DNA of 64,000 bases, taken from Acidimicrobiaceae bacterium. GTDB lineage: Bacteria; Actinomycetota; Acidimicrobiia; Acidimicrobiales; Ilumatobacteraceae. The translations under genes were made by a program, and so were the position numbers. Of the stretch, positions 37,075-45,315 are shown piece after piece. Position 1 is the first letter of the stretch, and each line of letters begins with the position of its first letter. A model generated the notes under the pieces. It searched no databases. It worked only from the letters and a program-made list of their open reading frames with translations, and was not told the DNA's origin. The DNA lies in the NCBI GenBank assembly GCA_020637295.1, contig JACJWF010000009.1, positions 62,001-126,000 of the forward strand. The letters run 5' to 3'.

Positions 37075-40000
37075 TCAGCGGGTGGCGCACCTCGTGAGGG
37101 CGTCGTGCAAGGTGTCACACAGCAGGTCGGCGTGGTCCCGCCCGAACACGATCGGCGGCTTGATCTTCAGCACATTGTCGGCCGGCCCGTCGGTGGAGAC
37201 CAGCACGCCGTGGTCGCGGGCGTGGTTGGCCACGTCGGCCGCCAACGCGGTCGCCGGCGCCTTCGTCGACCGGTCGGTCACGAGGTCGACGCCCACGTAC
37301 AGGCCCGGGCCGCGCACGTCGCCGACCGCCTCGTGCTCGGCGGCCAGCGCCCGCAGGCGACCGGTGAGGTAGGCGCCGGTGTCGAGCGCGTTGGCCGTCA
37401 GCCCCTCGGCCTCGATCACGTCCAGGACCGCCATCCCTGCGGCACAGCTGACCGGGTTGCCGCCGAACGTGTTGAACCACTCCATCCCGTTGGCGAACGC
37501 CGCGGCGAGAGCCGGCGTGGTGATCACCGCACCCAGGGGGTGGCCGTTGCCGATCGGCTTGCCGAGCGTCACGATGTCGGGCACCAGGCCCGTGCCCTCC
37601 AGCTGCGGCTGGAACGCCCACAGGTGGGTGCCCACTCGTCCGAACCCGACCTGCACCTCGTCGGCGATGGTGATCGCACCCGCGGCGTTCGCGGCGCGGA
37701 ACGCCGCCGTCAGGTAGCCGTCGGGGAACGCCACCTGCCCGCCGCACCCGCTGATGCTCTCGGCGATGAACGCCGCAGCGCCGGTGTGCCCGTCCGCGGC
37801 GGCCCGCTCGCAGGCGGCGGCCACGGAGGCGGCGTAGGCCGCGCCGTCGGCACCGTGCGCGCCGCGGTACGGGTCCGGCAGGTCGGCGAGGTGGGTGTGT
37901 GGCGGGCGGCCCGCGCCGCCCTTGCGGTTGAACTTGTACGCGCTGACGTCCACGAGTGCGGCCGTGTTGCCGTGGTACCCCCAGTCCAGCGCCACCACGT
38001 CCGTGCGGCCGGTTGCGGTTCGGGCGATGCGCAGCGCCAACTCGTTGGCCTCGCTGCCGGAGTTGGTGAGGAACACCACGCTGAGCGGGTCGGGGAACAG
38101 GGCCGCCAGCCGCTCCGCGTAGTCGAGGATCGTCCGGTGCAGGTAGCGGGTGTTGGTGTTCAGCACGGCCGCCTGGCGGGCGATGGACTCGACCACGTGC
38201 GGGTGGGCGTGGCCGACGTGGGCGACGTTGTTCACGCAGTCGAGGAAGCTGCGGCCGGTGTGGTCGTGCAGCCAGACGCCCTCGCCGCGCACGATGCTGA
38301 GCGGGCGCCGGTAGCTGACGGAGAGCGACGGGCCGAGATCGGCGCGGCGGCGGGCGGCGAGCACGTCGGGGGTGTCGGCGGCCCGGTCCTCCCACGTCTC
38401 TGGCGCCAACCGCAGCAGCAGGTCGGCGTTGGGGACGATGCTGCGCCAGACCTGCATGCGGCTGGGCTCGCCGGCACCCTCGAAGTTGCCGTCGGGCGCG
38501 GCGTCGGCCTCGCCCCAGCGCTCCAGCAGCAGGGTGGTCATCACCTGCAGGTGGGTGTGCGGCGCCCAGCCACCGTTCACGGTGTGGTCGCCGACGAAGC
38601 CGACCACGTCGCCGGGCGACACCTGCTGGCCCGGCTGCACCGTGGTCAGCGTGGCGCGGGACAGGTGGCCGTAGAGCACCCAGAACGGCGTGCCGGTGGC
38701 CGTCTCGTGGCGGAGGATCACCGTCGGGCCGTAGTCGTAGGCCGCGGCGTTGTCCACCACCGTCTCCACCGTGCCGGGCAGCATCGCCCGCACCGGGGTG
38801 TCCACCTCGACGAACAGGTCGATGCCGGTGTGGACGGACCGCGGCTCGGGCGCGTCGGTGGTGAACTGCTCGCCGGCGTAGCAGGCGCGGTCCTCGTCGT
38901 ACCGGCCCAGCGCGACCACGGCGTCGGCGGCGGTCATCTCCGCCCGGATCCACTCCCACGACGCCACCGGGTCGGTGATCGCGGTGAGCGGGGCGTCGCC
39001 CGCCAGGCTGACCACCACCCGCGCGGCGGTACGCAGGTCGAACGGCAGCGGGCCGGTGGGGCGGCAGGCGTCGCGGTCGTCCAGCCAGGCGGTGATGGCC
39101 GGCTGCAGCGGCACGGGTGGCAGCCCGGCAGCGGCGCGGGCACAGGCCCGCAGGAACTCCGGCTTCATCGCCGTGATGCGCCGCAGCAGGCGCAGGGCCG
39201 GCGCCTGCGAGACGAGGAGGTAGCCGTTGTCGGGGAACTCGCGGCTGCGGTGCGAGGACACGGCGACGCTGACGGCCAGGCGGGTGGCCACCAACTCCCA
39301 CAGCACGTGCAATTCGTCCCCGGTCAGCGGGAACTCGGCGCAGTAGGCGGCGATCACGTCCGACGCTGCGGCCACCACGTCCGGCACGTCCAGCAGCGCG
39401 TAGGCCAGCGTCACGGCCAGCTCGTTCACCTGCCGGCCCCACGCCACGTCGCCGAAGTCGATCAGGCCGCTGACCCGCTGTCCGTCGCGGTCGACCAGCA
39501 CGTTCCAGTCGTTGGCATCGCCGTGCACGACCGCCGCGCGCAGCGCCGGCAGGCGGGGCGCGACCACCCGGCGGTGGCGGGCGAACACGCCGGCCACCAT
39601 CGCCCGGTCGGCCTCGTCGGCGATGTCCGCCACCCAGGGCTCCACGGCGGCGGCGTCGTCCAGGTTCCACAGGAAGCCCGGGCGGTGTGCGGCCGGGTGC
39701 CCGAACCCCGCCAGCCCGGCGGACAGCCGTCCCATGAAGGTGCCGAGCGACCGGCGCAGCTCGGGCGTGTGCGTCACCTCCGCGTAGGGCGCGCCGTCCA
39801 GCCAGGTGACGGCGCGGACGAGGTGGCCGTCGTACTGAACCACCCCGGGTTCCACCAGGCGGGGCAGCGGCAGGTGGGGTGCCGTACGGGCCAGGTGGCG
39901 CAGGGCCGCGGACTGAAGGTCCAGCACGGCGGCGTCCTCCGCCGCGTGGGCGACCTTCACCACGTGCCCGCCGACGCGCAGGTTCTGGTCCCGCTCGCTC

Positions 40001-40104
40001 GCCAGCGGCGTGATCTCACCGGTGACGCCGAACGTCGCGGCGGCGAAACCGGCGACCCGGTCGGCCGGCAGTGAGGGCGGCGGAGCGTCGAACACGGTGC
40101 TCAT
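37075..40104 (-). CDS. Kinase - M23 peptidase - class III aminotransferase fusion
   Basis: A 1009-residue three-part protein. Residues 1-340 are an aminoglycoside-phosphotransferase-fold kinase (HGDANDWN at 194, DFGD at 216). Residues 415-525 are a lysostaphin-type M23 domain with intact zinc ligands (His425, Asp429, His516-x-His518). Residues 590-1009 are a class III PLP enzyme (Lys849 in LGKPIGNG). Kinase plus PLP enzyme matches human hydroxylysine kinase and the ammoniophospholyases for phosphohydroxylysine and phosphoethanolamine, whose bacterial homologues can be fused. The likely reaction is phosphorylation of an amino alcohol, then loss of ammonia and phosphate (inference). TATCGT ends 10 nt before ATG 40104. 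Confidence 0.85.
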   Translation of the reverse strand: MSTVFDAPPPSLPADRVAGFAAATFGVTGEITPLASERDQNLRVGGHVVKVAHAAEDAAVLDLQSAALRHLARTAPHLPLPRLVEPGVVQYDGHLVRAVTWLDGAPYAEVTHTPELRRSLGTFMGRLSAGLAGFGHPAAHRPGFLWNLDDAAAVEPWVADIADEADRAMVAGVFARHRRVVAPRLPALRAAVVHGDANDWNVLVDRDGQRVSGLIDFGDVAWGRQVNELAVTLAYALLDVPDVVAAASDVIAAYCAEFPLTGDELHVLWELVATRLAVSVAVSSHRSREFPDNGYLLVSQAPALRLLRRITAMKPEFLRACARAAAGLPPVPLQPAITAWLDDRDACRPTGPLPFDLRTAARVVVSLAGDAPLTAITDPVASWEWIRAEMTAADAVVALGRYDEDRACYAGEQFTTDAPEPRSVHTGIDLFVEVDTPVRAMLPGTVETVVDNAAAYDYGPTVILRHETATGTPFWVLYGHLSRATLTTVQPGQQVSPGDVVGFVGDHTVNGGWAPHTHLQVMTTLLLERWGEADAAPDGNFEGAGEPSRMQVWRSIVPNADLLLRLAPETWEDRAADTPDVLAARRRADLGPSLSVSYRRPLSIVRGEGVWLHDHTGRSFLDCVNNVAHVGHAHPHVVESIARQAAVLNTNTRYLHRTILDYAERLAALFPDPLSVVFLTNSGSEANELALRIARTATGRTDVVALDWGYHGNTAALVDVSAYKFNRKGGAGRPPHTHLADLPDPYRGAHGADGAAYAASVAAACERAAADGHTGAAAFIAESISGCGGQVAFPDGYLTAAFRAANAAGAITIADEVQVGFGRVGTHLWAFQPQLEGTGLVPDIVTLGKPIGNGHPLGAVITTPALAAAFANGMEWFNTFGGNPVSCAAGMAVLDVIEAEGLTANALDTGAYLTGRLRALAAEHEAVGDVRGPGLYVGVDLVTDRSTKAPATALAADVANHARDHGVLVSTDGPADNVLKIKPPIVFGRDHADLLCDTLHDALTRCATR

Positions 40105-40133
40105 GACCCCGCCGACGATACGCCCCCACACCG

Positions 40134-40183
40134 AACTTGTCGCGGCCCTGACCGGGCGTTTCCCAGGTGGGGCCGCGACAAGG
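40134..40183 (+). repeat. 50-bp palindromic element, copy B
   Basis: AACT-TGTCGCG (40138-40144), 29 nt, CGCGACA (40174-40180)-AGG. Here the arms pair over 13 bp (40136-40148 with 40170-40182). It lies between the divergent fusion gene and ketoacyl synthase. Its centre differs from the three copies near 17-18 kb. Confidence 0.7.
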
Positions 40184-40218
40184 TCGGGGTGGGTTCGGGG
40201 TGGGTAGGGTTGGCAACC

Positions 40219-41343
40219 GTGCCCGACAGCGTTGTCATCACCGGAACCGGCCTGTTCACCCCGCCGCACTCGATCAGCAACGACGAGCTCGTGGCGTCGC
40301 TCACCGTGTCGGCCACCCGGTTCAACGAGGAGCACGCAGCGGAGATCGAGGCCGGCACGGTGGAGGCCCGGGCAATCCCCGATGCCGAGTTCATCGAGAA
40401 GGCCTCGGGCATCCGCAGCCGGTACGTGATGGAGAAGGAGGGCGTGCTCGACCCAGACCGCCTTCGCCCCCACCTGCCGACGCGCAGCGAGGACGAATTG
40501 AGCCTGATGGCGGAGATGGCACTCCCGGCCATCGACGAAGCACTGGCCCAGGCCGGCCGCCGGCGCGACGAGGTGGACTGCATCATCGTCGGCGCGTCGA
40601 ACATCCAGCGGGCCTACCCGGCGGTGGCCATCGAGATCCAGCACACCATCGGGGCCGGCGGCTGGGCGTACGACATGAACGTGGCGTGCTCGTCGGCGAC
40701 GTTCAGCATGCAGGCCGCGGTCGATGCACTGCGCAACGGCTCGGCCCGCTGCGCGCTCGTGGTGAACCCGGAGATCACCAGCGCCCACAACAACTTCGCC
40801 CTGCGCGACCACCACTTCATCTTCGGTGACGCCTGCACGGTGGCGGTACTCGAACGGGCGGACGACGCCGTGGCGGCCGAGCAGTGGGAGGTCCTGCGCA
40901 CCCGGCTGGAGACCAAGTTCTCCAACAGCATCCGCAACGACTTCGGCTTCCTCAACCCGTGTGAGGACGATGCCCGCGACCCGTTCGAGCTGGTGTTCCG
41001 CCAGCGCGGCCAGCAGGTGTTCAAGGAAGTCGTGCCGCTGGTGGTGCGCCACATCGAGGAACAGCTCGGCGCGCTGTCGCTGGATGCTGCGGCCATCCGC
41101 CGCTTCTGGCTGCACCAGGCCAACCTGAAGATGAACCAGCTGATCGCCAAGCAGGTGCTCGGCCGGCTGCCGGACGAGACCGAGGCGCCGGTCATCCTCG
41201 ACCGCTATGCGAACACCTCGTCCGCCGGGTCGGTGATCGCCTTCCATCTGCACCGCGGTGGCTTGGAGGCCGGGCACCTCGGCGTGCTGTGCAGCTTCGG
41301 TGCCGGGTACTCCATCGGCAGCCTGGTGGTGCGCAAGCGCTGA
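40219..41343 (+). CDS. Beta-ketoacyl-ACP synthase III, PA3286-like
   Basis: A 374-residue thiolase-fold enzyme with the complete KAS III triad: Cys157 (NVACSSATF), His299 (WLHQANLKM) and Asn332 (YANTSSAGS). It is longer than FabH and closely resembles my recollection of Pseudomonas PA3286 (ISNDELVAS, IEKASGIRSRYVM, NIQRAYPAVAIEIQ), which feeds medium-chain acyl-CoA from beta-oxidation into fatty acid synthesis. The same role here is inference. GTG 40219 follows TAGGGT (40205-40210) by 8 nt. Confidence 0.9.
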   Translation: MPDSVVITGTGLFTPPHSISNDELVASLTVSATRFNEEHAAEIEAGTVEARAIPDAEFIEKASGIRSRYVMEKEGVLDPDRLRPHLPTRSEDELSLMAEMALPAIDEALAQAGRRRDEVDCIIVGASNIQRAYPAVAIEIQHTIGAGGWAYDMNVACSSATFSMQAAVDALRNGSARCALVVNPEITSAHNNFALRDHHFIFGDACTVAVLERADDAVAAEQWEVLRTRLETKFSNSIRNDFGFLNPCEDDARDPFELVFRQRGQQVFKEVVPLVVRHIEEQLGALSLDAAAIRRFWLHQANLKMNQLIAKQVLGRLPDETEAPVILDRYANTSSAGSVIAFHLHRGGLEAGHLGVLCSFGAGYSIGSLVVRKR

Positions 41344-41375
41344 CCCGGCCGATGGTCACCCACTACCATCGGGCG

Positions 41376-42062
41376 ATGCACCGTACCCCCCTTGCGCTGC
41401 TGCTGGCCGGCGCCCTGGCGCTGACGGCGTGCAGCGGCGACGACACCTCGGGCAGCGCCACCACCACCCCGGCGACGACGTCCGCGGCAACCGCCGGCCC
41501 TACCACTGCGCCGGTCACCACCGATGTGCCTCCCACCGTGGAACCTGCTGCGCTGGACCTGGCAGGCGCCGCGGCCGCTGCGCAGGCGGCCATCGACCTG
41601 GGCGACGGGCTGGGCAGTTGCCCGTGGGACATGGCCGAGGTGCTCGCGGTGATCGCCGGCGTGGCTCCGCTGGTGCCCGAGCTTGCCGAGGACGTGGACA
41701 ACTACGGCCAGGTGTTCCGTGGCGGTGAGGCGGACATCACCTACTGCGAGGAGTACGCATCCAGCGACGCAACGACGGGAATCGACGAGGTGCGGGTGGA
41801 CGTGCACCCGGGCACTGCCGACCTGCAGACCTACCTGGACGAGGAGTTCGGTGCGGATGCCGGCGCCGATGTGTCCACCGAGGTGTACGGCGGGCGGCTG
41901 GTGGCCTGGTGCCTGGAGGAGGACCGCTGCATCGCCGTCTGGCGGGGCGACGGGCTGATGGTCGCACTGGTCACCGTCTCGAAGGACGAGGGCGTGGCCG
42001 CGGATGCCGCCGTCGGCCTCACTGTCGCCCTACCCCTCGTGGTGGACGCCCTCGCCGCCTGA
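41376..42062 (+). CDS. Hypothetical lipoprotein, 228 aa
   Basis: A lipoprotein with signal MHRTPLALLLAGALAL and lipobox LTAC, a Thr/Pro linker to about residue 55, and a globular domain with four cysteines (GSCPWD, ITYCEEY, VAWCLEEDRC) that could form disulfides outside the membrane. No family recognised. ATG 41376 follows TACCAT by 6 nt. Its last 33 nt overlap the end of the convergent nucleotidyltransferase gene. Confidence 0.65.
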   Translation: MHRTPLALLLAGALALTACSGDDTSGSATTTPATTSAATAGPTTAPVTTDVPPTVEPAALDLAGAAAAAQAAIDLGDGLGSCPWDMAEVLAVIAGVAPLVPELAEDVDNYGQVFRGGEADITYCEEYASSDATTGIDEVRVDVHPGTADLQTYLDEEFGADAGADVSTEVYGGRLVAWCLEEDRCIAVWRGDGLMVALVTVSKDEGVAADAAVGLTVALPLVVDALAA

Positions 42063-43475
42063 GGTGCTGATGGCGGTGACGGCCACCCCGAGACGTCGCC
42101 GATCGCCGGTGCCGAGCGCCTCTGCGGGCACGCACAGGCCGGGGCTGAGGAACCAGGCGCGGCGCCCGCCGCGGAGCACGACGTCGGCCTGCCCGCCGGT
42201 GGTCGGCCGGCACACCTGGGCAACGCGACCGCCGCCGATCACCAGCGTCCAGCGGCGGTGGGACGGCGTGCCGGGCGGCAGCGCCACGCGGAGCCGCGTC
42301 ACGGTGCCTCGTGGTGCCGGCGCGAGGCGTAGCGAGGCGACGCGGCGCCGCGACCAGGTGGCCCAGCCGTCGGGCAGCCACCATCCTTGGCCCGCCAGGC
42401 CGACGTGCGCGTCGTTCGCCGGGTCGATCCGGGCCAGCTGGACCGCCTGCTCGGCGGGCGGCGCCACCGGCCCGTGCAGGGGTAGCGACTGAACCGAAGC
42501 CGGGCGGAGCGCGCTCGGCCGGCGCTGGGCCGCTGCCCAGGCCAGCCTGGTGGCCAGACCGTCCCGGTCGGCCAGCAAGGTGCGTGCCACCAGCCGGTCG
42601 GAGTGTCGCGGCCGGGGGAGAGTTGTGCGGAACGCTGCCGCGCCGGGTACCTCCTCGGCCGCCAGCAGGTCGAGCACATGGTCCAGCGCGGCACGCAGGT
42701 GATGTGGGCCGAGCACCTCATCGGCGACGGCTGCGACCACCTCCGGGTCTTGGAGCAGCACGGCGACGTCGACCAACATGCGCAGCGACGCCTGCGAGAT
42801 CGTGGCCCACCCGTGGGCCACCGCAATGGCCAACTGGTGGGCCGGATGGGGCAGCAGCCATGGGTCGCCGCCCGCCGGCCGAGCGCGGCGACGGATGATG
42901 GCGGTGAGCCGGTCGGCCTCGGCGGGCTGGTGCGGCAGGCGCCAGTGGAGGTCGACGTCGGGTCGTTCCGGGCGGTGCATGCCGAGCGCGTGGAAGCGTC
43001 CGGCCCACAGCGTCACGTCCTCCGTGGCGATGCCGTAGGTGCCGGCGAACCCGCCGGCGGTGAGTGCGGCCACTGCCGCGACGCGCTGCTCCGGCGGCAC
43101 CAGCACGTCCGCGTCACCCACCGCCCGGCATCGCTCCGAGCCGTAGGCCGCGGCGAGCGCCACGCCCTTCACTGCGATCGGCTCGATGCCCTGGGCGCGC
43201 AGCAGGCCGGCCGCCGCCGTCAGTTCCTCTCGCACCACGAACTGGCGCACGACCGCATGACGGCGCAGCCCGCGCAGACGCTGGGCGACCGCCGGCGCCG
43301 GCGCCAACTCGGTGAGCCGGGACGCGAGCAACGGCAAGACCGTCGTCTCGTCCGGGTCGGCCCGGGTGATCGGCGTGGCGGCCGCCCATTCAGCCAATGC
43401 TGCGGCGGCGGTTGCCGCCGGGGCCACGGCGGCCCGTAGCAGCAGCCGGTGCGGGTGTGGCACGGCGTACGTCAC
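42030..43475 (-). CDS. Nucleotidyltransferase family protein (NTP_transf_5 type)
   Basis: A 481-residue protein. The N-terminal half has the pattern of NTP_transf_5 nucleotidyltransferases: helices, then IEPIAVKGVALAAAYGSERCRAVGDADVLV, where K-G and D-x-D correspond to the active site, and PDVDLHWRL. The C-terminal 130 residues form a separate beta-rich domain. Such enzymes recur beside PqqD-like and HprK-like proteins in peptide- and polysaccharide-modifying loci (family knowledge), and both are near here. GTG 43475 follows TAGCGT by 6 nt and diverges from the PqqD gene across 36 bp. Confidence 0.75.
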   Translation of the reverse strand: MTYAVPHPHRLLLRAAVAPAATAAAALAEWAAATPITRADPDETTVLPLLASRLTELAPAPAVAQRLRGLRRHAVVRQFVVREELTAAAGLLRAQGIEPIAVKGVALAAAYGSERCRAVGDADVLVPPEQRVAAVAALTAGGFAGTYGIATEDVTLWAGRFHALGMHRPERPDVDLHWRLPHQPAEADRLTAIIRRRARPAGGDPWLLPHPAHQLAIAVAHGWATISQASLRMLVDVAVLLQDPEVVAAVADEVLGPHHLRAALDHVLDLLAAEEVPGAAAFRTTLPRPRHSDRLVARTLLADRDGLATRLAWAAAQRRPSALRPASVQSLPLHGPVAPPAEQAVQLARIDPANDAHVGLAGQGWWLPDGWATWSRRRVASLRLAPAPRGTVTRLRVALPPGTPSHRRWTLVIGGGRVAQVCRPTTGGQADVVLRGGRRAWFLSPGLCVPAEALGTGDRRRLGVAVTAISTSGGEGVHHEG

Positions 43476-43481
43476 GCGCTC

Positions 43482-43505
43482 ACGCTAATGGGACAGGCAT
43501 AAGCT
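43482..43505. promoter_or_regulatory. Interlocked divergent -10 boxes
   Basis: TAGCGT (43487-43482, minus strand) serves the nucleotidyltransferase and TAAGCT (43500-43505, plus strand) serves the PqqD-like gene. With 12 bp between them, each -35 region must overlap the other promoter. Confidence 0.5.
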
Positions 43506-43511
43506 CCCGTC

Positions 43512-43925
43512 GTGACAACGGGCGGACCGAACCGCCTCGGGCCGGCCGGCCCGAGGGTGATGGTGCACGACTACGGGGACGAAGTCGTGGCCGCGAACAT
43601 GGAGACCGGCTGGTTCTTCAGCTTCACCGGGGCCCATCGGTCGGTGTGGTGCGCGCTGGTGGACGGGTACGCCCCGGACGAAGTCCGCGCTGCGTTGGCG
43701 GCAGACGAGCGCCTGCCATTGGCGCTCGAAGAGGTGCTCCGCGCAGCAGTCGAGGGTGGACTGCTGGCGGGCCAGCAGCGTGCCGCGCCGGCGGCTTCCC
43801 TGGCGACGATCGTGTGGGCCGATGGCAGCGTCGAGGCGTTCGACGACCTGCAAGACGCGCTGCTGCTGGATCCCGTTCACGACGCGTCCGACGAGGGGTG
43901 GCCCTACAAGGACGCTCCGGGCTGA
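43512..43925 (+). CDS. PqqD-family (RRE) protein with acidic C-terminal tail
   Basis: A 137-residue protein. The core resembles PqqD: VVAANMETGWFFSFTGAHRSVWCALVDGYAPDEVRAALA, a winged-helix peptide-binding fold that presents leader peptides to modifying enzymes. After the core comes a tail of about 40 residues, TIVWADGSVEAFDD then LLLDPVHDASDEGWPYKDAPG at the very end. I recall similar DPxHDxxxxGWP ends on PqqD-like proteins of HprK-linked systems, but cannot verify this. GTG 43512 follows TAAGCT by 6 nt. Its last 22 nt overlap the convergent GT2 gene. Confidence 0.72.
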   Translation: MTTGGPNRLGPAGPRVMVHDYGDEVVAANMETGWFFSFTGAHRSVWCALVDGYAPDEVRAALAADERLPLALEEVLRAAVEGGLLAGQQRAAPAASLATIVWADGSVEAFDDLQDALLLDPVHDASDEGWPYKDAPG

Positions 43926-44599
43926 CGTCGCCGCCGGGCAGCAGCGCGCATCGCGTCGAATGTCAGCGTCGCCACCTGGTCCAGCTGGTTGCTGGTGGTG
44001 GTGCCGGGGCGCAGGTGGAGGTGCAGCGTCACCGCGTCCACCAGGGCGGGTTGGCGGCCGGATTCGCGGAACCGCAAGTACAGGTCCACGTCGTCGCCCA
44101 CCGTGCGGAACGGTTCCATCCCGCCCAGGTCGTCCCAGACACTGCGGCGGATGAGCGATGCGCCGATCAGGTACGGAACGTGCGTCCCGTCGGCGCGCAG
44201 CATGCTCGCCGGGGGCCGGTAGCCGGGCTCCACCACCAGATGCACCCGGCCGGCGATCCACGACGCCTGAGGGGTCGCCGCGGCCAGCAGCGCCGCGAGG
44301 CGGCCGGGTGGCCAGGTGTCGTCGTGGTCGCAGAACGCCAGCCATTCCGCGGTCGTGGCGGCCACCCCGCGAGCGCGGGCGAGCGTCGCGCCCTCCCGCC
44401 GGTGGCCGGTGAGCACGGTCGCGGCCGGGCACATGGTGCGGGCGAGAACGGCGGTGTCGTCAGTGCTGCCGTCGTCCACCACCACGATCTCCTGCACTGG
44501 CGGCGCCTGGCCGACGATCGAGCGAAGGGTGGCGCCGAGGAACAGGGCCGCGTCGAGTGCGGGGACGACCGCGGCGACCGCGGGGCGGGCGCTGCTCAC
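43904..44599 (-). CDS. Family 2 glycosyltransferase
   Basis: A 231-residue GT-A enzyme: AAVVPALDAALFLGATLRSI, IVVVDDGSTDDTAVLA, WLAFCDHDDTWPPGRLAAL (DxD motif) and a downstream GGMEPFRTVGDDVDLYLRF acceptor/base region. Soluble, without membrane helices. GTG 44599 overlaps the TGA of the preceding GT2 gene. Donor and acceptor sugars unknown. Confidence 0.85.
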   Translation of the reverse strand: MSSARPAVAAVVPALDAALFLGATLRSIVGQAPPVQEIVVVDDGSTDDTAVLARTMCPAATVLTGHRREGATLARARGVAATTAEWLAFCDHDDTWPPGRLAALLAAATPQASWIAGRVHLVVEPGYRPPASMLRADGTHVPYLIGASLIRRSVWDDLGGMEPFRTVGDDVDLYLRFRESGRQPALVDAVTLHLHLRPGTTTSNQLDQVATLTFDAMRAAARRRRQPGASL

Positions 44600-45315
44600 G
44601 CCGTGCCCCTGCGGCGGGCACTGATGGCCCGCATCACGTCGGCGTACTGGGCGCGCTGCTCGTCCGTGTGGAGCCGACCGAGGTTCCCCGCGTGCAGTCG
44701 GCGGTGATGCACCACCGTGTCCACCCTCGCGGTGCGCAGGCCGGTGTGGCGGGCACGCGCCAGCCACTCCACGAAATCGGCACGGTGGAAGGCCTCGTCG
44801 AACGGTCCCACCCGGTCGAGCGCGGCGCGCCGGATGGCGAACGCCGACTTGAGGGCGCCGTGCGCAGGTAGGCCGTTCGCGGCGGCAGTCACTTCGTTGG
44901 CCGCCATCGCGCCGGCCGGGTCCGTGAACTGCAGCGTCATGCCGAACACTCCATCCAATGCGGCGTCCTCGACGAGCGGGGCCGTGAGCGCCGCCACGGC
45001 ACCTTCCGCCCACAGGTCGTCGGCGTCGAGGAACATCACGAGCGGGGCTCTGGTGGCGGCCACGCCGACGTTGAGGGCAGCAGCGACGCCCCGGTTGGCT
45101 GCCAGGCGGATGATCCGCGCTGCCGGGCATGCCGCCGCTGCGGCGCGGGCGGTGCCGTCCTCGGAGCCGTCGTCGACGACGACGATCTCGGCCGCCTCCG
45201 GCCGCTGGCGCATCACGCTGGCCAGAGCGGCGGCGATGGTGCGTTCGGCGCGGAAGGCGGCGATGACCACGGCGACGTCGCCGGCAGCGGGATCGGGCAC
45301 CATCTCAGCCGTCAT
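44596..45315 (-). CDS. Family 2 glycosyltransferase
   Basis: A 239-residue GT-A enzyme: VVIAAFRAERTIAAAL, IVVVDDGSEDGTARAAA, APLVMFLDADDLWAEGAV (DxD) and RVGPFDEAFHRADFVEWLARA. It resembles its neighbour and is probably a tandem paralogue. ATG 45315 overlaps the HprK-like gene by 11 nt and has a GGAGG about 13 nt upstream; the ATG at 45303 is an alternative that removes the overlap. Confidence 0.85.
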   Translation of the reverse strand: MTAEMVPDPAAGDVAVVIAAFRAERTIAAALASVMRQRPEAAEIVVVDDGSEDGTARAAAAACPAARIIRLAANRGVAAALNVGVAATRAPLVMFLDADDLWAEGAVAALTAPLVEDAALDGVFGMTLQFTDPAGAMAANEVTAAANGLPAHGALKSAFAIRRAALDRVGPFDEAFHRADFVEWLARARHTGLRTARVDTVVHHRRLHAGNLGRLHTDEQRAQYADVMRAISARRRGTA

